Assembly (NCBI GenBank): GCA_014801865.1
Contig: JAAVDH010000042.1
Coordinates: 1-45,985 of the forward strand
DNA from: Bacteroides sp.
GTDB taxonomy: Bacteria; Bacteroidota; Bacteroidia; Bacteroidales; Muribaculaceae
Direction: 5' to 3'
DNA: 45,985 nucleotides
In this document: positions 42,993 to 45,985 of the stretch, in pieces
Position numbering within the stretch: the first letter of the stretch is position 1
Layout: each line of letters begins with the position of its first letter
Made by a program: the position numbers and the translations under genes
The notes under the pieces: model-generated
What the model saw: the letters and a program-made list of their open reading frames with translations, nothing else
What the model was told of the DNA's origin: nothing
Database searches by the model: none

Positions 42993-43469
42993 TCAGAGCA
43001 TATCAAAAATATCCATCTGATATATGCTTTGCTTCTCAAGTTTCCGGATTGCCTTGTCAGCTATCGCGATCACACTCTCGTCCGGATCTGAATTAGCATA
43101 TTTCCGATATTTCTTGAGTGCTTCAAGTCCCTTCTTCAATCCCTCTCCTAATGTCCGGCCGGCGTTGCTTCCCCGGCCGGTGCCGGGCCATGAACTCGAC
43201 CCTCCCGTAGGATAGTGAACCTCGTATGACGTATAGAACCATCCGTTTTCTGCCTTGGCGACATCTATGCAGATAAAAAAGCTTTCCGTGTTGGAGACAA
43301 TCACCGATACTTCCGGTTTCAGCGCTTTCCCTTTTTCTATCTTCTGTGGATGAAGTTCGATGAAATGGATATCATCCATCCGGTAAAAGTTTCGACGTCC
43401 TACAAGATGATGTGCCGTGCGCAGCTTAATAGCCGATTTCGCTAATGTCTTTACTATCCTGCCCCTCAT
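42993..43469 (-). CDS. first gene of the early operon, function unknown
   Basis: A 158-residue protein (MRGRIVKTLAKSAIKLRTAH) beginning about 60 bases downstream of the predicted early promoter. A central beta-rich part (PEVSVIVSNTESFFICIDVA, YTSYEVHYPTGGSSSWPGTG) precedes a helical C-terminus ending MDIFDML. Being first under repressor control suggests a role right after derepression, but I do not recognise it. The 126 bases between it and the tRNA-like sequence contain two GC-rich hairpins (CCGGCG/CGCCGG and CCGGC/GCCGG). Confidence 0.6.
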   Translation of the reverse strand: MRGRIVKTLAKSAIKLRTAHHLVGRRNFYRMDDIHFIELHPQKIEKGKALKPEVSVIVSNTESFFICIDVAKAENGWFYTSYEVHYPTGGSSSWPGTGRGSNAGRTLGEGLKKGLEALKKYRKYANSDPDESVIAIADKAIRKLEKQSIYQMDIFDML

Positions 43470-43479
43470 TCCTCTTTAT

Positions 43480-43510
43480 TTTGTCAAATCGCGCTTTTTT
43501 TGTATCTTTG
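43480..43510 (+). promoter_or_regulatory. repressor promoter
   Basis: TTTG at 43480-43483, a 19-base spacer and TATCTTTG at 43503-43510 match the Bacteroidales consensus exactly. The predicted start near 43517 gives a leader of about 76 bases before the repressor ATG at 43593, running through the opposing early promoter. Confidence 0.75.
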
Positions 43511-43536
43511 GTCGCGTTTGATTTTTAAATTCGATG

Positions 43537-43567
43537 CAAATATACGTGATAATTTTCGCATTACAAA
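43537..43567 (-). promoter_or_regulatory. early operon promoter, facing the repressor promoter
   Basis: On the minus strand TTTG (43567-43564), 19 bases, then TATATTTG (43544-43537) match the consensus exactly. Its predicted start near 43530 is about 13 bases from that of the repressor promoter, with the two pointing at each other. An operator copy (43549-43563) fills the spacer, so repressor binding would block it. Confidence 0.75.
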
Positions 43568-43593
43568 ATTTAATTACGATATTTTTCGCATTA
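43549..43593 (+). promoter_or_regulatory. operators O1 and O2 of the phage repressor
   Basis: ATAATTTTCGCATTA (43549-43563) and ATATTTTTCGCATTA (43579-43593) differ at one base and are 30 bp apart. O1 lies inside the early promoter; O2 ends on the first base of the repressor start codon. They are presumed repressor sites by position. Confidence 0.6.
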
Positions 43594-44405
43594 TGTGTAA
43601 AATTATATCAAGAATTAATGAATTAGCAGCTCACGAAGGGATTTCCATAGGAGCAATAGAAAAAGAAATTGGAGCAAGCCGAGGTGTTCTGTCTAAAGCA
43701 ATAAAGAATGGCACTGATGTTCAATCCAAATGGTTAGCTTTGATATGTGAAAAGTTTCCACATTTTTCTCCCCAATGGATACTGTTAGGGGAGGGGGAGA
43801 TGATTATTGATAATAATAATGCGAAAAATATCGCTAATACGAAAAATATCCACACTGAATCAGTACATTCAAATCAAGATCGCTCCCATGTAGTCAACGA
43901 TATGCCTCCTACGGCTCCTACAGATCAATCAGTCCTCTCAAAAAGAAACCCTAAACAACAGAATAAATCTTTTGAAAAGATCCTTGCATCTTCCCGTAAC
44001 CCGGAAGCCATCCCCCTCGTATCCGTTCAGGCCGTAGGAGGGTTTGCCGGTAGAGACTTCTCCATCCAAGAGCATGATATTGAAGGCTATTACATCATCC
44101 CTAAATTCCGTCATCTTGATGTCGATTTCCTAATCGAGGTCACCGGTGATTCCATGATGCCTCGTTTTTTTCCGGGAGACATCATTGCTTGCTCCATTAT
44201 TACCAACCCTCGGTTCATCCAATGGAACAAAGCTTACCTCATAGCCACACGTGAGGACGGAATGATCGTGAAGCGTCTCCGTCGTTCCACTGAGCCGGAC
44301 TGCCTCCTTGCTGTCTCCGACAATGAGGACTATGAACCTTTCGACATTCCCAAATCTGAAATAGACGGCCTCGCCCGTGTCGTCGGTGTAATCCATGTGG
44401 AATGA
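43593..44405 (+). CDS. phage repressor, XRE helix-turn-helix plus S24 peptidase-like domain
   Basis: A 270-residue CI/LexA-type repressor. The HTH lies at about 14-45 (ISIGAIEKEIGASRGVLSKA), a flexible Asn/Ser/Gln-rich linker at 75-150, and the S24 domain after 160 with catalytic Ser187 in VTGDSMMPRFFPGDII and Lys227 in GMIVKRLRR. The SOS-triggered self-cleavage known for this family is therefore possible. ATG 43593 is chosen over upstream ATG-lacking extensions because the upstream DNA contains promoters and operators. It is read opposite to the early operon and flanked by its own promoter. Confidence 0.88.
   Translation: MCKIISRINELAAHEGISIGAIEKEIGASRGVLSKAIKNGTDVQSKWLALICEKFPHFSPQWILLGEGEMIIDNNNAKNIANTKNIHTESVHSNQDRSHVVNDMPPTAPTDQSVLSKRNPKQQNKSFEKILASSRNPEAIPLVSVQAVGGFAGRDFSIQEHDIEGYYIIPKFRHLDVDFLIEVTGDSMMPRFFPGDIIACSIITNPRFIQWNKAYLIATREDGMIVKRLRRSTEPDCLLAVSDNEDYEPFDIPKSEIDGLARVVGVIHVE
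43817..43849 (-). promoter_or_regulatory. operator-like sites inside the repressor gene
   Basis: TAATGCGAAAAATATCG (43817-43833) is the exact reverse complement, over 17 bp, of 43577-43593 at O2. TAATACGAAAAATAT (43835-43849) is a second near copy, 18 bp away. Both lie in the low-complexity linker of the repressor gene. Looping between internal and promoter operators is a possible function. Confidence 0.55.
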
Positions 44406-44715
44406 CTCAGGATCGTCCATGCATCACTGTTGGCGCGAAGCTGTTTCCGCTCCGACTCTGTCGGTGTTTCACTCCTAACCACTCGGATACGAAGTAGCAC
44501 CCCAAAACACCCCTGGATAGCCCATTTTCGGGGTGTTACCCCCCTCAAAATAGGGCTAAAATTAGGCTAAATGACTGATTAAAGCCTTTTTAATAAGGAG
44601 TATTTTTTGCAAAGTGGTGGTTTTTTCTTAATAGTGAAATGCCGAAATCGGGAGTCTATCTCAAAAAATCGGTATTTTACCCCCCCTCTATCGCACCCCT
44701 TGAATACCCCAAATG

Positions 44716-44772
44716 TGAATATCCAGTTATCTCCAAATGAATATCCACTTTGAATATCCACCTGAATATCCA
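44716..44772 (+). repeat. four direct repeats TGAATATCCA
   Basis: Copies at 44716-44725, 44738-44747, 44751-44760 and 44763-44772, spaced 22, 13 and 12 bp. They are iteron-like protein-binding sites near the phage control region. Mu carries an internal transposition enhancer close to its repressor region, which is a suggestive parallel only. Confidence 0.55.
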
Positions 44773-44804
44773 CCCCTAAAAATTACCCGTTCGAACACGA
44801 AAAA

Positions 44805-44828
44805 AGGGAGAGCCGCTTGACTCTCCCT
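44805..44828 (-). terminator. terminator of the gene at 44876
   Basis: On the minus strand, an 8-bp stem AGGGAGAG/CTCTCCCT with an 8-base loop is followed by a run of Ts. It lies about 50 bases beyond the stop of the leftward gene 44876-45121. Confidence 0.7.
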
Positions 44829-44875
44829 TGCCCGGATCACTATAATGCCGTTTTGTGGCCGTTCTAATGCCCTTC

Positions 44876-45121
44876 TTAGTCCATTCTATCATCTACGCCT
44901 TCTGAGCCGCCACGTGGGGCTGTAAGCAGCGTAGTTTGCTGTATTATCGCACGTTTAGTGATCACTGTTCCACCTCCCGACAGTCCTGCACGGCGTAGGT
45001 AATCATACCCACAACCTATATCTTCCGGGGTCAGATGGTGGAAAATGGCAGCGATGGAGCCAAATGCGAGGGTCTTGCGCTTCCCGGTCAAATGAACCAA
45101 TATAACCTTTGTCTGCTTCAT
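44876..45121 (-). CDS. small basic protein next to the right prophage end
   Basis: An 81-residue protein from ATG 45121 (MKQTKVILVHLTGKRKTLAF). It has a KGKR-type basic stretch and a helical middle (IAAIFHHLTPEDIGCGYDYL). It has its own consensus promoter carrying an operator-like core and its own terminator, so it is a single-gene unit that may be expressed in the lysogen or under repressor control. Function unknown. Confidence 0.6.
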   Translation of the reverse strand: MKQTKVILVHLTGKRKTLAFGSIAAIFHHLTPEDIGCGYDYLRRAGLSGGGTVITKRAIIQQTTLLTAPRGGSEGVDDRMD

Positions 45122-45135
45122 AATCTTATTTTTCG

Positions 45136-45165
45136 CAAATATACACAAATAACCACTATTTGCAA
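45136..45165 (-). promoter_or_regulatory. promoter of the gene at 44876 with operator-like core
   Basis: On the minus strand TTG (45165-45163), 19 bases, TATATTTG (45143-45136). The adjoining ATTTTTCGCA (45128-45137) matches the repressor operator core (11 of 15 bases overall). Confidence 0.6.
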
Positions 45166-45205
45166 CCTTTTGAATAATTATATTTTGATTTAAGACATTA
45201 AAAAA

Positions 45206-45220
45206 TCGGCGCAAAGCCGA
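45206..45220 (-). terminator. inward-facing terminator at the right prophage end
   Basis: On the minus strand TCGGC-TTTGC-GCCGA is followed by TTTTTT. It sits between the prophage end and the first phage gene and would stop leftward transcripts entering from the integrase promoter outside. Confidence 0.6.
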
Positions 45221-45252
45221 TGAAATCTACCATCCTACCTCTTGAACCGGTG

Positions 45253-45327
45253 ATGTAAAGCCGATATCTCTGAACGTAAGCCTGATGTCAGCCTCATGTA
45301 AACCTACGACCCCCGAAATGTAAACCA
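45253..45327 (+). repeat. ATGTAAA repeats near the right end
   Basis: ATGTAAA[GC]C occurs at 45253, 45296 and 45318, with a weaker copy (AACGTAAGCC) at 45273. They lie between the terminator and the transposase sites in a gene-free stretch of about 335 bases. A protein-binding role is possible. Confidence 0.35.
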
Positions 45328-45344
45328 AAATTCAAGCAATGGAA

Positions 45345-45447
45345 ACGCTTCGTTTTTTTCGGCCAATCTCGCCATCACCCTCTAACTCGCGCATTTTCAA
45401 AGCCTTTCATCAAAAACCGCCGATCTCAACATTGAACGCTTCGTTTT
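45345..45447 (-). repeat. right-end transposase-binding sites (two copies)
   Basis: The core AAAACGAAGCGT occurs in minus orientation at 45436-45447 and 45345-45356, mirror images of the three left-end copies at 11198-11262. The outermost copy starts 10 bp from the right border. The spacing of the two right sites is 91 bp against 22-23 bp on the left, so the ends are asymmetric, as in Mu. Confidence 0.75.
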
Positions 45448-45457
45448 GTGCCCCATA

Positions 45458-45462
45458 TATCT
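45458..45462. repeat. 5-bp target site duplication, right copy (TATCT)
   Basis: The partner of 11185-11189, directly outside the right prophage border. Confidence 0.88.
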
Positions 45463-45926
45463 CCATTTGCCTGCACATACAGTTCATATCGCATAAGCGC
45501 ACGTTTCAGCACTCGCAAATGCTTAATACGCCATTCCGATATGTTTTTCTTGGCGATGTAATCCTCAAAAATGTCAAAGAAGGAAATTTCAGGAGCTATG
45601 ACTGTTTCTTCTTTCGGAGGATTGAGAAATAGATCTAACTGAGCAAGTACAAAATCTTTCGTTACTTTCTCAACCGGGTTATCCTCACACAGACGGATAA
45701 GGAACTTTTCGATTTCCTCTAATTTATCCTGTACCTCGCGCACCTCACGTTTCCCCTCCGGGTCTCGTGGATTCGTAAATTTACCATCTTTGAAACGGTC
45801 AGCAGATATATAGACACCGCTCTTTATTCGATGTGAAACGCTATGCGAAACAGAGACCCTGAGAAGTATCTCGGCACGTCCTGAAGCGTTTATTTTCGTA
45901 GATAAGGCTCTTTTGATTGTTGCCAT
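45458..45926 (-). pseudogene. tyrosine integrase, N-terminal (arm-binding) half
   Basis: This codes for the first 156 residues of the integrase interrupted by the prophage. It includes the arm DNA-binding domain (IKRALSTKINASGRAEILLRV... YISADRFKDGKF) and the start of the core-binding domain (SEWRIKHLRVLKRALMRYEL). After ANGD the reading frame enters phage DNA and stops after ten foreign residues. The start ATG 45926 follows a promoter at 45969-45976. Together with 10301-11184 it restores a 450-residue integrase. Confidence 0.92.
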
Positions 45927-45968
45927 AGGAGAGAATGCTTTTGTTTAATAACACTTACTTTACTGATG

Positions 45969-45976
45969 CAAAGGTA
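45969..45976 (-). promoter_or_regulatory. -7 element of the integrase promoter
   Basis: On the minus strand TACCTTTG matches TAnnTTTG about 43 bases before the integrase ATG. The matching -33 element would lie just beyond the window end and cannot be checked. Confidence 0.5.
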
Positions 45977-45985
45977 ATAATACCC

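Larger units (their letters stand above)
44406..44875. other. gene-free region with iteron-like repeats
   Basis: No convincing gene is seen between the repressor stop and the gene at 44876. The region holds an 8-bp hairpin (AACACCCC/GGGGTGTT, 44506-44537) that may end repressor transcription, an AT-rich tract, and four direct TGAATATCCA repeats (see the repeat entry). It may host transposition enhancer or regulatory binding sites. Confidence 0.4.
11190..45457. mobile_element. Mu-like transposable prophage, 34,268 bp, complete-looking
   Basis: The borders are fixed by the split integrase and its 5-bp duplication. Inside are a MuA-like transposase, a MuB-like ATPase, a repressor, GemA-like, DUF3164-like and gpG-like proteins, large terminase, DUF935-type portal, MuF, protease, capsid, lysis genes and a full tail set. 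Both ends carry copies of the site AAAACGAAGCGT in inverted orientation. Early genes lie at the right end and the tail fibre at the left. No gene of the virion set is visibly broken, so it may still be inducible. The tail genes (tape measure, frameshifted chaperones, distal tail protein, no visible sheath) suggest a siphovirus-like particle rather than the contractile tail of Mu itself. Confidence 0.93.

Noticed and set aside
44579..44773. Leftward 64-codon frame in the gap after the repressor
   Set aside because: Its start is made by the TGAATATCCA repeats (DIQVDIQ), with no ribosome site or promoter.
45339..45632. Rightward frame over the right prophage border
   Set aside because: It runs through transposase sites into the antisense of the integrase half, so it cannot be an ancestral gene.
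1..45985. CRISPR array, retron or diversity-generating retroelement
   Set aside because: No regularly spaced identical repeats with spacers, no reverse transcriptase motif and no template/variable repeat near the tail fibre were found by reading.

Overview
The window looks like genomic DNA of a member of the order Bacteroidales (Bacteroides/Parabacteroides/Muribaculaceae type). The grounds are perfect TTTG-N19/20-TAnnTTTG promoters in several places, mostly weak Shine-Dalgarno sites, a Bacteroidetes-type tyrosine integrase and a Mu-like phage whose proteins resemble those of Bacteroidales prophages. These family assignments are by eye; no database search was made.

Two nested mobile elements are present. 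The outer one (1-11189 and 45458-45985) carries a tyrosine integrase gene and a rightward defence-type operon at 653-10164: an XRE controller, a type IIG restriction-modification enzyme, a second N6-adenine methyltransferase, an OLD-family ATPase/TOPRIM nuclease with a UvrD-like helicase (Gabija-like pair), and a CoiA-like zinc/PD-(D/E)XK protein. The genes overlap or sit very close, from a single promoter at 590-621 to a terminator at 10146-10187.

The inner element is a complete-looking transposable Mu-like prophage of 34,268 bp (11190-45457). It has inserted into the integrase gene: the C-terminal half lies at 10301-11184 and the N-terminal half at 45458-45926. Removing the phage and one copy of the 5-bp duplication TATCT restores an uninterrupted 450-residue integrase. 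Both phage ends carry copies of an AAAACGAAGCGT-type transposase-binding site.

The phage is arranged from right to left. The right end holds a control region with a S24-type repressor (43593-44405) and two face-to-face promoters with repeated operators. A long leftward early/middle operon (43469 down to 33054) encodes MuA- and MuB-like transposition proteins, a RecA-like ATPase, GemA-like and DUF3164-like proteins, zinc-knuckle miniproteins, virion morphogenesis proteins and a BRO antirepressor. The virion genes form two divergent late blocks from 27522-27721. The rightward block has a small terminase-like protein, large terminase, DUF1320-like protein, portal, and a MuF protein with a toxin-like C-terminus. 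The leftward block has protease/scaffold, capsid, amidase, holin-like protein, spanin-like protein, tail tube, tail chaperones with a frameshift, tape measure, distal tail protein, a 2136-residue tail fibre, and a small membrane protein. The tail looks siphovirus-like.

The points most worth following up are the composite defence operon, the phage that breaks the integrase and probably immobilises the island, the face-to-face promoter switch with a 17-bp operator repeated inside the repressor gene, a canonical -1 slippery heptamer in the tail chaperone, a MuF protein with a swapped-looking C-terminal domain, a unimolecular spanin candidate, and a structured leader in front of the antirepressor.
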